Shown here: in pieces, positions 17,554-27,751 of the stretch
How the letters are laid out: each line of letters opens with the position of its first letter
Position numbering within the stretch: position 1 is the first letter of the stretch
From: Azospirillum sp. TSH58
GTDB taxonomy: Bacteria > Pseudomonadota > Alphaproteobacteria > Azospirillales > Azospirillaceae
NCBI RefSeq assembly: GCF_003119115.1
Contig: NZ_CP022366.1
Coordinates: 281,001 to 345,000, forward strand
Direction of reading: 5' to 3'
Length of the DNA stretch: 64,000 bases
The notes under the pieces: generated by a model
The model's input: the letters and a program-made list of their open reading frames with translations, nothing else
What the model was told of the DNA's origin: nothing
Database searches by the model: none
Position numbers and translations under genes: made by a program

Positions 17554-18693
17554 TCAGGCGGCGCGCCCCTCCCCCCGCTGCGATCCCTGCTGCGATCCCT
17601 GCTGGGGCGCCGCGTCGGTCATCGCGTAGTTGCGCCCGAAGCGGTTGGCGATGAAGTCGGCGTAGCGCACCTCCTCCTGCTTGACGAAGCCCCGCTGCGG
17701 CAGCGTGCCGTCGGCCAGCAGGTCGAGCACGGCGCACATGCCCGACGCGGTGGTGATCTGGATGCCGTTGTAGAAGGTGCCGCCGATCTCCCGCCCGTAG
17801 ATCTTGTTGGCGTAGGTCTCCTGGAGCAGCCGGCCCCGCTTCGTCCCGGTCACCGTCACGAAGATCAGCACGACGTCCTGGAGGGTCGCCGGGATCGAGT
17901 GCTCCAGGATGTCCTTCAGCAGCTCCCGCCGGCTGCCCAGCCGCAGGTCGTGCAGCAGCGCCTTCATCAGGTCGCGGTGCCCCGGATAGCGGACGGAGCG
18001 GTAGTTGAGCGTCCGCACCTTGCCCGCCAGCGTCTCGCACAGCGTGCCCAGCCCGCCCGAGGTGTTGAACGCCTCGTACAGCACGCCGTCGAGGGAGAAC
18101 TCCTCGCGCTCCTCCAGCGGCGGGACGGAGACGAGGCGGCCTTCGACGATGGCCTCGCAGGGCTCCAGATACTCGTTGATGACGCCCTCGGTGCTCCAGG
18201 TCAGGTTGTAGTTCAGGGCGTTGGACGGGTATTTCGGCAAGGCGCCGACGCGCATCCGCACCGTGTCCAGCGTGTCGAAGCGCGAGGCCACGTCGTTGGC
18301 GACGATGGAGATGAAGCCCGGCGCCAGCCCGCATTGCGGGATGAAGGCCGAGCGCGCGCCGTCCGCCAGCTCCTTGACGCGCCGCGTGCTCGCCACGTCC
18401 TCCGTCAGGTCGAGGTAATGGGTGCCGGCGTCCCGCGCCGCCTCCGCCACGCCGACCGTCAGGTGATAGGGCAGCGCGCTCAACACCGCGAACTTGCCGC
18501 GCATCGCTTCGGCGAGGTCGGCGGGATCGGCGGCGTCCACCACGCGCGTCTCCATCCGCGGGTGGGCGGGCAGCCGCTCCAGCGCGTCCGCCGAACGGTC
18601 GGCGACGGTCACCCGGTAATCGCCCGTGGCTTTCAGGAAGTCGCCGATGGTCTCGCCGATCTTGCCGCCGCCCATCAGAAGAATGTCGCGCAT
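17554..18693 (-). CDS. Saccharopine dehydrogenase-like NAD(P)-dependent oxidoreductase
   Basis: The 379-residue protein begins with a Rossmann motif (MRDILLMGGGKIGETIGDFL) and has the saccharopine dehydrogenase NADP-binding and C-terminal domains (LPYHLTVGVAEAARDAGTHYLDLTED, CGLAPGFISIVAND). Such enzymes act on lysine-derived compounds (saccharopine or lysine 6-dehydrogenase) or carboxynorspermidine. An ALDH7-type dehydrogenase in this window and an adjacent Lrp regulator make lysine catabolism the best guess. The C-terminus has a Gln-Gly-Ser repeat encoded by a 12-nt direct repeat and is probably disordered. Confidence 0.85.
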   Translation of the reverse strand: MRDILLMGGGKIGETIGDFLKATGDYRVTVADRSADALERLPAHPRMETRVVDAADPADLAEAMRGKFAVLSALPYHLTVGVAEAARDAGTHYLDLTEDVASTRRVKELADGARSAFIPQCGLAPGFISIVANDVASRFDTLDTVRMRVGALPKYPSNALNYNLTWSTEGVINEYLEPCEAIVEGRLVSVPPLEEREEFSLDGVLYEAFNTSGGLGTLCETLAGKVRTLNYRSVRYPGHRDLMKALLHDLRLGSRRELLKDILEHSIPATLQDVVLIFVTVTGTKRGRLLQETYANKIYGREIGGTFYNGIQITTASGMCAVLDLLADGTLPQRGFVKQEEVRYADFIANRFGRNYAMTDAAPQQGSQQGSQRGEGRAA

Positions 18694-18718
18694 CGTCCCA
18701 TACCCCCTGCTTCTTGGT

Positions 18719-18737
18719 TTGCGTCGTTATGACGCAA
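18719..18737. promoter_or_regulatory. Inverted repeat between the divergent dehydrogenase and Lrp genes
   Basis: TTGCGTC (18719-18725) and GACGCAA (18731-18737) are perfect 7-bp arms with a 5-nt AT-containing centre. The repeat lies between the two divergent start codons (18693 and 18825). It is a good candidate for the binding site of the adjacent Lrp-family regulator. Confidence 0.55.
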
Positions 18738-18824
18738 TCTTGACCGGACGGCCTGTCGATGTGCAGGGTGCAGGGTGCCGAAACGCCCGACAATGGTCGG
18801 CATAATGACGGAAAGGCCGGCGAT

Positions 18825-19253
18825 ATGATGGACGAGCTGGATCAGCATCTTCTCGACGCGCTTCAGGACAACGCGCGGGAGCCCACCGCCGCGCTGGCCC
18901 GCCGCCTGCGCGTGTCGCGCAGCACGGTGCAGAGCCGCATCCAGCGGCTGGAGGAGCGCGGCGTGATCGCCGGCTACACGGTGCGGCTGTCGGACGAGAC
19001 GGCGCGCCGGATGATCCGCGCCCACGTCTCCATCAACCTGTCGCCCAAGCTGACCGCCGCCGTGGTCCAGGCGCTGAAGCGGATTCCGGAGGTGCGGGCG
19101 CTCCACGCCATCAGCGGCGCGCACGACCTGATCGCCGTCGTGCGGACCGGAACCATGGAGGAGATGGACGCGCTGATCGACCGCATCGGCGCCATCGACG
19201 GCATCGAGCGGACGACCTCGTCGATCATCATGGCGACGAAGTTCGAGCGGTGA
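18825..19253 (+). CDS. Lrp/AsnC-family transcriptional regulator
   Basis: The 142-residue protein has an AsnC-type HTH (LDQHLLDALQDNAREPTAALARRLRVSRSTVQSRIQRLEERGVI) and a C-terminal RAM ligand-binding domain (VHAISGAHDLIAVV-like core, residues 70-140). ATG 18825 follows GAAAGG at suitable distance; a longer frame adds a 22-residue unconserved tail. It is divergent from the saccharopine-dehydrogenase-like gene and shares an inverted repeat with it. That supports lysine or another amino acid as effector, but this is inference. Confidence 0.9.
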   Translation: MMDELDQHLLDALQDNAREPTAALARRLRVSRSTVQSRIQRLEERGVIAGYTVRLSDETARRMIRAHVSINLSPKLTAAVVQALKRIPEVRALHAISGAHDLIAVVRTGTMEEMDALIDRIGAIDGIERTTSSIIMATKFER

Positions 19254-19421
19254 GAAAAGGCTGTTCGCATTTCGTGGTTGGAGGGCAAAAAGGACGCGAA
19301 CAAACCGCAAGGCGCGTTCGTCCGTTTCCAAGCCCCGTTGAGGTCGGACCCCTCAGGCTTGTGCTTCGCCGCGCCTCTCCTGCATCGTGGGTTACGGTTG
19401 GAGACTGGGGATGAGAGCACG

Positions 19422-19805
19422 ATGGCTGTTCAGTTCGAACGGGTAACGCCGATTTTGCCGGTCCGGGACGTGCGCGCAGCGCTCGCCCATTACCGGCGTC
19501 TTGGCTTTGAGGCGTCCGCCTACAATGATACGGTCGAGGAACCGATTTACGGCTTTCTTGCCTGGGGCGACGTGACCCTTCACTTGGCGTTGGTTCCCGA
19601 CCTGGAACCAGCACGCTCAACGGCGGCCTGCTATCTCTACGTCAACGACGCTGACGCGTTGTATGCGGCGTGGCAGGCCGCCAAAGTCGATGGTCGTCTG
19701 ACCGCCCTTGCCGACACGCCCTATGGCCTGCGCGAGTTTGCCCACATCGATCCGGACGGCAATCTGCTGCGGATCGGCGCGCCCATAACTCCGAACCCCA
19801 GATAA
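19422..19805 (+). CDS. VOC-superfamily protein, bleomycin-resistance-like
   Basis: The 127-residue protein follows the glyoxalase/bleomycin-binding fold: [19 protein letters not shown] at the start, a [10 protein letters not shown] strand and the ending [17 protein letters not shown], which is typical of Ble-type proteins. Such proteins act as dimers and either sequester a drug or bind a metal for catalysis. Its codon use is less GC-biased than its neighbours (TTG, CGT and TAC-rich stretches), which suggests acquisition by transfer. Function beyond the fold is not supported by context. ATG 19422 fits the family length. Confidence 0.8.
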   Translation: MAVQFERVTPILPVRDVRAALAHYRRLGFEASAYNDTVEEPIYGFLAWGDVTLHLALVPDLEPARSTAACYLYVNDADALYAAWQAAKVDGRLTALADTPYGLREFAHIDPDGNLLRIGAPITPNPR

Positions 19806-19865
19806 GGTCGCGGCCGGGGCGTTGCTTCGCTGAGGGTTTGATCAACCGCGAAATGCGGATAGCCG

Positions 19866-19910
19866 AAAAAAGAAGCCCCTCTCCCCGGATGGGAAGAGGG
19901 GCTTTCTCCA
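19866..19910. terminator. Bidirectional terminator downstream of the molybdenum hydroxylase operon
   Basis: AAGCCCCTCTCCCC (19873-19886) and GGGAAGAGGGGCTT (19891-19904) pair with one mismatch. On the minus strand the stem is followed by CTTTTTTC, which makes it a strong terminator for the minus-strand operon ending at 19923. Confidence 0.85.
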
Positions 19911-19922
19911 ACGTGACGGCGC

Positions 19923-22127
<2,205 letters not shown>

Positions 22128-22130
22128 GGC

Positions 22131-22589
22131 TCAGGCCCCCATCGCCTTGGCGGCGTCCTTGATGGCCGCGCGGATGCGCGGATAGGTGGCGCAGCGGCAG
22201 ACGTTGCCGTCCATCGCCGCGTCGATGTCGTCGTCCGTGGGGTTGCGGTTGTCGGTCAGCAGGGCGACGGCGCTCATGATCTGGCCGGACTGGCAGTAGC
22301 CGCACTGCACCACGTCCAGCTTCTGCCAGGCGGCCTGGACGGCCTGGGCGACCGTGCCGGACACGCCCTCGATCGTGGTGATCTTGGTGCCGGCGGCGGA
22401 TTCCGCCGGGGTCTGGCAGGCGCGGATCGGCGTGCCGTCCATATGGACGGTGCAGGCGCCGCACTGGGCGATGCCGCAGCCGAACTTGGTGCCGGTCAGG
22501 TTCAATTCGTCCCGCAGGACCCACAGAAGCGGCATGTCGCCGGGCACGTCGACGTCCCGGTCCTGCCCGTTGATGTTCAAACGAATCAT
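22131..22589 (-). CDS. [2Fe-2S] subunit of the molybdenum hydroxylase (IorA-like)
   Basis: The 152-residue protein has an N-terminal plant-type [2Fe-2S] cluster ([10 protein letters not shown] with a fourth Cys in RACQTP) and a C-terminal [2Fe-2S]-binding helical domain ([10 protein letters not shown]...[13 protein letters not shown]). This two-cluster arrangement is that of IorA, CoxS and related small subunits. ATG 22589 ([10 protein letters not shown]) gives the family length; a longer frame has an unsupported 43-residue tail. It is the first gene of the two-gene operon and is divergent from a LysR gene. It lacks a Tat signal and would be co-exported with the large subunit. Confidence 0.92.
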   Translation of the reverse strand: MIRLNINGQDRDVDVPGDMPLLWVLRDELNLTGTKFGCGIAQCGACTVHMDGTPIRACQTPAESAAGTKITTIEGVSGTVAQAVQAAWQKLDVVQCGYCQSGQIMSAVALLTDNRNPTDDDIDAAMDGNVCRCATYPRIRAAIKDAAKAMGA

Positions 22590-22866
22590 CGGATGATCCC
22601 TGTCTCTCGACTCTGCCTGTCGGGTATTATGATGCGGGCCTTCGGCGGGCAATTCCTGCGTGAATCCCAGCTTCGAAAAGACCGTGTTCAGTGTGGTCCC
22701 GTTCGGCGGGCGTGGCAAACATCCCAGTGTGGGAGTTGGTCTTCCGCGGAAGCGCCGGCCCTATCCGTTCGTTCGGCCCGCAAACGTGACCACGATCATC
22801 CTAACCGCTTCGCTGCGAGCCGAATAGCCGGTACAATCCGCTTGAGCTTATGAATTTGGTGCATGA

Positions 22867-23760
22867 ATGAACCGGAACGACCTCAGCGATCTGGCGGCCT
22901 TCGCCGTCGTGGCGGAGGAGGGGAGCTTCACGCGGGCGGCGGCCCGGCTGGGCATGTCCCAATCCGCGCTCAGCCACGCCATGAAGGCGCTGGAGGACCG
23001 GCTGGGCCTGCGCCTGCTGGCCCGGACGACCCGCAGCGTGTCCACGACGGAGGCCGGGCAGCGGCTGCTCCGCACGCTGCGGCCGGCGCTGGACGACATC
23101 GCCGCCGGGCTGGCCGCGGTGGGGGAACTGCGCGAGAAGCCCGCCGGCACGCTGCGCATCACCACCGGCAAGCACGCCGCCGTCCGGGTGCTGTGGCCCG
23201 TTCTGTCGGGCTTCCTCGCCGACTATCCGGAGGTGCAGGTGGAGCTGTCCATCGACAGCAGCCTGACCGACATCGTGGCCAGCCGCTTCGACGCCGGGGT
23301 CCGGCTGGGCGAGCAGGTCGAGAAGGACATGATCGCGGTGCGCATCGGCCCGGACATCCGGGCGGCCATCGTCGGCGCGCCCTCCTACTTCGCGCAGCGT
23401 CCGGTGCCCTGCGCCCCGCAGGATCTGGCCGGGCACGACTGCATCAACTACCGCTTCACCTCGTCCGGCGCCCTTTATGTCTGGGAGTTCGAGGAGGACG
23501 GCCATCCGGTGAACGTCCGGGTGTCGGGATCGCTGGTGTCCAACGACATGGACGTCATCATGGCCGCCGTTCTGGACGGGCGGGGGCTGGCCTACATCTT
23601 CGAGGACGAGGCGGCGGAGCACATCGCCGCCGGGCGGCTGGTCCGCGTGCTGGACGACTGGTGCAAGCCCTTCCCCGGCTATTACCTCTACTACCCCAGC
23701 CGCCGGCAGATCCCCCCGGCCCTGGCCGCCCTGGTGGACGCGCTGCGCTATCGGCTGTAG
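22867..23760 (+). CDS. LysR-family transcriptional regulator
   Basis: The 297-residue regulator has an N-terminal winged HTH (LSDLAAFAVVAEEGSFTRAAARLGMSQSALSHAMKALEDRLG) and an effector domain with the LRITTGKHAAVRVLWPVL strand common in the AaeR/DsdC-like branch. It is divergent from the molybdenum hydroxylase operon and is the likely regulator of it. The 277-nt intergenic region holds no inverted repeat strong enough to name as operator. ATG 22867 is taken over an out-of-frame ATG at 22863. Confidence 0.9.
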   Translation: MNRNDLSDLAAFAVVAEEGSFTRAAARLGMSQSALSHAMKALEDRLGLRLLARTTRSVSTTEAGQRLLRTLRPALDDIAAGLAAVGELREKPAGTLRITTGKHAAVRVLWPVLSGFLADYPEVQVELSIDSSLTDIVASRFDAGVRLGEQVEKDMIAVRIGPDIRAAIVGAPSYFAQRPVPCAPQDLAGHDCINYRFTSSGALYVWEFEEDGHPVNVRVSGSLVSNDMDVIMAAVLDGRGLAYIFEDEAAEHIAAGRLVRVLDDWCKPFPGYYLYYPSRRQIPPALAALVDALRYRL

Positions 23761-23887
23761 CAGCCGTGCAACTTACGCATGCTTATTCCACGCTCCGGCC
23801 AGATCCGAAAAAGGATTATTAACGTACCAAAAGATTAAGGTAATCGGATCAAGCGGCGCCAAGCCGCCGGAACGGGATGAACGCCGG

Positions 23888-26272
23888 ATGATGCGTGTGT
23901 ATGCCTGCATAACCCAGCAGCACGATCTGTGGCTTGTGCTGCTGGCCGGGGCGGTCTGTGGATTCGGTGCCTGGGTGTCCCTGAACCTCGCCCGCCGCGC
24001 GGCGGCGGCGGTGGGGCGGGCGCGCTGGGGCTGGCTGGCCGGTGCCGCGACGGCGACCGGCGGCGGCGTGTGGGCGACCCATTTCATCGCCATGCTGGCC
24101 TTCCGGACGAGCCTGCCCACGGGCTACGACGTCGGCCTGACGGTCCTGTCGAGCCTGATCGCCATCGGCGGCGCCGCGCTGGGCATCCGCCACGCCATCG
24201 GCGGCGGGCGGCTGGCCGCTCCGCTCGGCGGCGCCGTCGCCGGGGCCGCGGCGACGGCCATGCATTTCACCGGCATGGCGGCGCTCCAGGTGCCGGCCAA
24301 CCTGCATTACGATCCGGCCTACGTCGCGGTGGCGCTGGGCCTGGGCGTCCTGCTGGCCGGGGCGGGCTTCACCGCCGCCCTGCGGATCGGGTCGCTGAAG
24401 GGGCTGGCGGCCGGCGCGGGCCTGCTGGCGCTGGGCATCTGCGGGCTGCATTTCACCGGCATGGCCGGCGTCACGCTGATCCCCGACCCGCTGCACGACA
24501 TGTCCGACCAGATCATGGAGCCGGGCCTGCTGGCGGTCGCCATCGCGGTGACCGCCACGGTGGTGATGGCGCTGGGCCTCGCCGGAGCCATCGTCGACCA
24601 GCGGCTGGCCGCGCGGACGGCGAACGAGGCGGCCCGGCTGCGGGCCAGCGAGGAGCGGTTCCGCCAGCTCGCCGACGCCACCACCGAAGGCATCGTGATC
24701 CACCGCGACGGCGTGGTCCTCGACGTCAACCGCGCCATGGCGGAGCTGCTGGGCAAGCCGTCGGCCGCGTTCATCGGCCAGTCCATGCTGCGCTTCGTGG
24801 TGCAGAACCGCCGCTCCGACATCGAGCGCAAGCTGGCCCATCCGACCTCCGAGCGGGTGGAGCTGGATCTGCTGCACGACGACGGCACGCTGGTGATGGT
24901 CGAGGCGCACGGGCAGGACATCACGCACGAGGGCCGGCCGGCCCGCGTCGTCGCCGTCCGCGACATCCGCGAGCGCAAGCGGGCGGAGGAGCGCATCCGC
25001 CACATGGCGCACCACGACCTGCTGACCGGCCTGCCCAACCGCTCGCTGTTCCTCGACCGGCTGAACGGCGCGCTGACCAGCGCGGGGCGGGCGCACACCG
25101 GGGTGGCGGTGCTCTATCTGGATCTCGACCGCTTCAAGGCGGTGAACGACCTGCTGGGCCACCCGGCGGGCGACCGGCTGCTGCAGGAGATGGCCCGCCG
25201 CATGCTGGAGGCGGTGCCCAGCCACGACACGGTGGCGCGGCTGAGCGGCGACGAGTTCGCCGTCCTGCACCGCATCGCCCAGCCGGGCGAGGCGCTGGCC
25301 CTGGCCGACCGGCTGGTGAAGGCGCTGGGCGCCCCGGCCGAGCTGGACGGCCAGCGGATGGTGGTGGGGACGAGCGTCGGCATCGCCCTGTTCCCGCAGG
25401 ACGGCGCCGGGGCGGAAGCGCTGCTCCAGCACGCCGACACCGCGCTCTACCGCGCCAAGTCGGAGGGGCGGGGCACCTTCCGCTTCTTCGAGGCGGAAAT
25501 GGACGAGCGTCTGCAGGCCCGCCGCGGCCTGGAGCGCGACCTGCGCCAAGCATTGAGCGACGGCGCGCTCTGCGTCCATTACCAGCCGCTGGAGGATTGC
25601 CGGACGCACCGCGTCCTGGGGTTCGAGGCGCTGGTGCGCTGGAAGCATCCGGAGCGCGGCATGATCCCGCCGTCGGAGTTCGTGCCGCTGGCCGAGGAGA
25701 GCGGGCTGGTCATGCAGCTCGGCGAGTTCGTTCTGCGCACCGCCTGCCGGGACGCCCGGAGCTGGCCCGATCCGGTCAAGGTGGCGGTGAACCTGTCGCC
25801 GGTCCAGTTCCGCCATTCCGACCTCCCGGCCACCATCCTCGGCATCCTGGAGGAGGAGGGGCTGCCGCCGCACCGGCTGGAGATCGAGGTGACCGAGGGG
25901 GTGATGATCGACGACACCGAGCGCGCCCTGGCCGCGCTGACCGCGCTGAAGGCCGCCGGGGTGCGCATCGCGCTCGACGATTTCGGCACCGGCTATTCCA
26001 GCCTCAGCTATCTCCAGAAATTCACCTTCGACAAGCTGAAGATCGACCGCTCCTTCGTCCAGCTGATGGCGGAGAACCGTGAGTCCCTGTCGATCATCCG
26101 CACCATCCTGGCGCTCGCCAAGAGCCTGGACATCGCCGTCACGGCGGAGGGCGTGGAGACGGAGGAGCAGCGGACCCTGCTGAAGAACGAATCCTGCAAC
26201 CAGCTCCAGGGCTATCTGATCGGGCGCCCGGTCCCGGCGTCGGAGCTGGCGCGCTTCTACGAGCCGGCGTGA
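23888..26272 (+). CDS. MHYT-PAS-GGDEF-EAL cyclic-di-GMP signalling protein
   Basis: The 794-residue inner-membrane protein starts with an MHYT sensor (about 1-235) of seven membrane helices with the motifs THFIAM, MHFTGM and LHFTGM. This domain is thought to bind copper and sense CO, NO or O2. A PAS domain (about 245-365) is followed by GGDEF (about 370-530) and EAL (about 545-790). The GGDEF signature is SGDEF with Ser453 in the first position, a variant that can remain active. The EAL motif is intact (Glu580, FEALVRW; later DDFGTGYSS). Both synthesis and breakdown of c-di-GMP are therefore possible. ATG 23888 or 23891 may start it. Confidence 0.93.
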   Translation: MMRVYACITQQHDLWLVLLAGAVCGFGAWVSLNLARRAAAAVGRARWGWLAGAATATGGGVWATHFIAMLAFRTSLPTGYDVGLTVLSSLIAIGGAALGIRHAIGGGRLAAPLGGAVAGAAATAMHFTGMAALQVPANLHYDPAYVAVALGLGVLLAGAGFTAALRIGSLKGLAAGAGLLALGICGLHFTGMAGVTLIPDPLHDMSDQIMEPGLLAVAIAVTATVVMALGLAGAIVDQRLAARTANEAARLRASEERFRQLADATTEGIVIHRDGVVLDVNRAMAELLGKPSAAFIGQSMLRFVVQNRRSDIERKLAHPTSERVELDLLHDDGTLVMVEAHGQDITHEGRPARVVAVRDIRERKRAEERIRHMAHHDLLTGLPNRSLFLDRLNGALTSAGRAHTGVAVLYLDLDRFKAVNDLLGHPAGDRLLQEMARRMLEAVPSHDTVARLSGDEFAVLHRIAQPGEALALADRLVKALGAPAELDGQRMVVGTSVGIALFPQDGAGAEALLQHADTALYRAKSEGRGTFRFFEAEMDERLQARRGLERDLRQALSDGALCVHYQPLEDCRTHRVLGFEALVRWKHPERGMIPPSEFVPLAEESGLVMQLGEFVLRTACRDARSWPDPVKVAVNLSPVQFRHSDLPATILGILEEEGLPPHRLEIEVTEGVMIDDTERALAALTALKAAGVRIALDDFGTGYSSLSYLQKFTFDKLKIDRSFVQLMAENRESLSIIRTILALAKSLDIAVTAEGVETEEQRTLLKNESCNQLQGYLIGRPVPASELARFYEPA

Positions 26273-26347
26273 GGGCGGGGCGGCCGCCCCCGCGGCAGGG
26301 GCGGGTGTGACGGAACCGTTGGACAAACGGACGAAGGCCGCCGCACA

Positions 26348-27751
26348 GTGTCCCCCGTCATGACCGGATTGCGTGCCTTCGCGGGGCGTCTCGTCGCCGC
26401 TCTTCTCCTGCTCCCGTTCCTGCCGCCGGAGGTCGCGGCCGGGCGGGAGACCCGCACCGCCGTCACGGTGCTGACGTCCTTTCCCGCGGGCTTCTACGAG
26501 CCGGTGCGCGAGGCCTTCGAGGCCGCGCACCCGGACTGGCGCCTGCGCATCGTCAACACCAAGACCACCGCCGCGATCAGCCAGCTGCAGGAGCGTACGG
26601 ACGACGGCGTGGACGTCTTCTGGGCGTCCGCCCCCGACGCCTTCGAGGTGCTGAAGGCGGCCAAGCGCCTGCAGCCGCTCGCCGCCCGCCCGACGGGGGC
26701 GCCGCCGACCGTCGGGAACCAGCCGATCAACGATCCGGACGGCGCCTATCTCGGCTTCGCGCTGTCGGGATACGGGCTGCTGTGGAACCAGCGCTATCTG
26801 GATCGCCACGGCCTGCCGGCGCCCAAGCGGTGGGAGGATCTCCGCCGCCCCGTCTACGCCCGGCATCTCGGCATCACCGCGCCGTCGCGGTCGGGCACCA
26901 TGCATCTGATGGTCGAGACCGTTCTGCAGATGCAGGGGTGGGAACGCGGCTGGGCGACGTGGCTGGAGATCGCCGGCAACCTCGCCACCGTGACGGCGCG
27001 CAGCTACGGCGTGGTCGACGGCGTCGCCAAGGGGCGCTTCGGCGTCGGGCTGAGCATCGACTTCCTCGGCCAGTCCGCCGGGTCGGACGAGGAGGACCTG
27101 CGCTTCGCCTATCCCGCCGACAGCCTGTTCCTTCCCGCCAGCGTGGCCCTGCTGCGCGGCGCGCCGAACCCGGAGGGAGCCGGGGCCTTCATCGACTTCC
27201 TGCTGTCCCCGGCCGGTCAGGCGCTGCTCGTCCGCCCGGACATCCAGCGCCTGCCGGTGCGGCCCGACGCCTACGCGGCGGCCCCCGCCGGCTATCCCGA
27301 CCCCTACCGGACGGAAACGGGGGACGACCTCTTCCTGTTCGACCGCGCCCTGTCCGGCGCCCGCTACGAGCTGGTGAACCTGCTGTTCGACGAGCTGGTG
27401 ACCTTCCGGGTCAAGACGCTGAACCGGGTCTGGCAGCTGATCCACGAAGGGGAGGAGCGCCTGTCCGCCCTCTACGGCGCCGCGGCCCACGAGCCGGTCG
27501 CGGCGGAGCTGCTGCGCGCCGCGCGGGCGGCGGCCACCGCCGTCCCGGTCTCCGCGGCGGAGGCCGCCGACCCCGCCTTCTCCATGGCGTTGCGCCGGCC
27601 GGCGCGCGGGCTGCCCGTGTCCAGCCGGCAGGCGGAGCTGGAGGCCGCGTGGCGGGCCTTCTCCCGGCAGCGCTTGGACGAGGCGCTGGCCCTGGCGGAA
27701 CGCGCGCTGATCATCCTGCGCGTGGCCGGCGGCGAAGGGGTGTGGCCGTGA
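26348..27751 (+). CDS. PgtC-like periplasmic binding protein of the sensor operon
   Basis: The product is an extracytoplasmic solute-binding protein of 467 residues, with a signal peptide near residues 5-35 (LVAALLLLPFLPP) and the type-2 iron/phosphate-ester binding fold. It is a paralogue of the binding protein at 35456: both contain FWASAPDAFEVLK, SAPSRSGT-like and SRQAELEAAW/PERQAQVEQKW segments at matching places. It heads a three-gene unit with a sensor kinase (4-nt overlap) and a sigma-54 activator, the order of pgtC-pgtB-pgtA function in Salmonella. It probably senses a phosphorylated three-carbon acid for the kinase rather than feeding a transporter. GTG 26348 follows GAAGG; ATG 26360 is an alternative. 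Confidence 0.85.
   Translation: MSPVMTGLRAFAGRLVAALLLLPFLPPEVAAGRETRTAVTVLTSFPAGFYEPVREAFEAAHPDWRLRIVNTKTTAAISQLQERTDDGVDVFWASAPDAFEVLKAAKRLQPLAARPTGAPPTVGNQPINDPDGAYLGFALSGYGLLWNQRYLDRHGLPAPKRWEDLRRPVYARHLGITAPSRSGTMHLMVETVLQMQGWERGWATWLEIAGNLATVTARSYGVVDGVAKGRFGVGLSIDFLGQSAGSDEEDLRFAYPADSLFLPASVALLRGAPNPEGAGAFIDFLLSPAGQALLVRPDIQRLPVRPDAYAAAPAGYPDPYRTETGDDLFLFDRALSGARYELVNLLFDELVTFRVKTLNRVWQLIHEGEERLSALYGAAAHEPVAAELLRAARAAATAVPVSAAEAADPAFSMALRRPARGLPVSSRQAELEAAWRAFSRQRLDEALALAERALIILRVAGGEGVWP

Noticed and set aside
23849..27490. Very long open frame on the minus strand opposite the c-di-GMP and binding-protein genes
   Set aside because: It is the antisense of strongly supported genes with known domains; long stop-free frames on the wrong strand are expected at this GC content.
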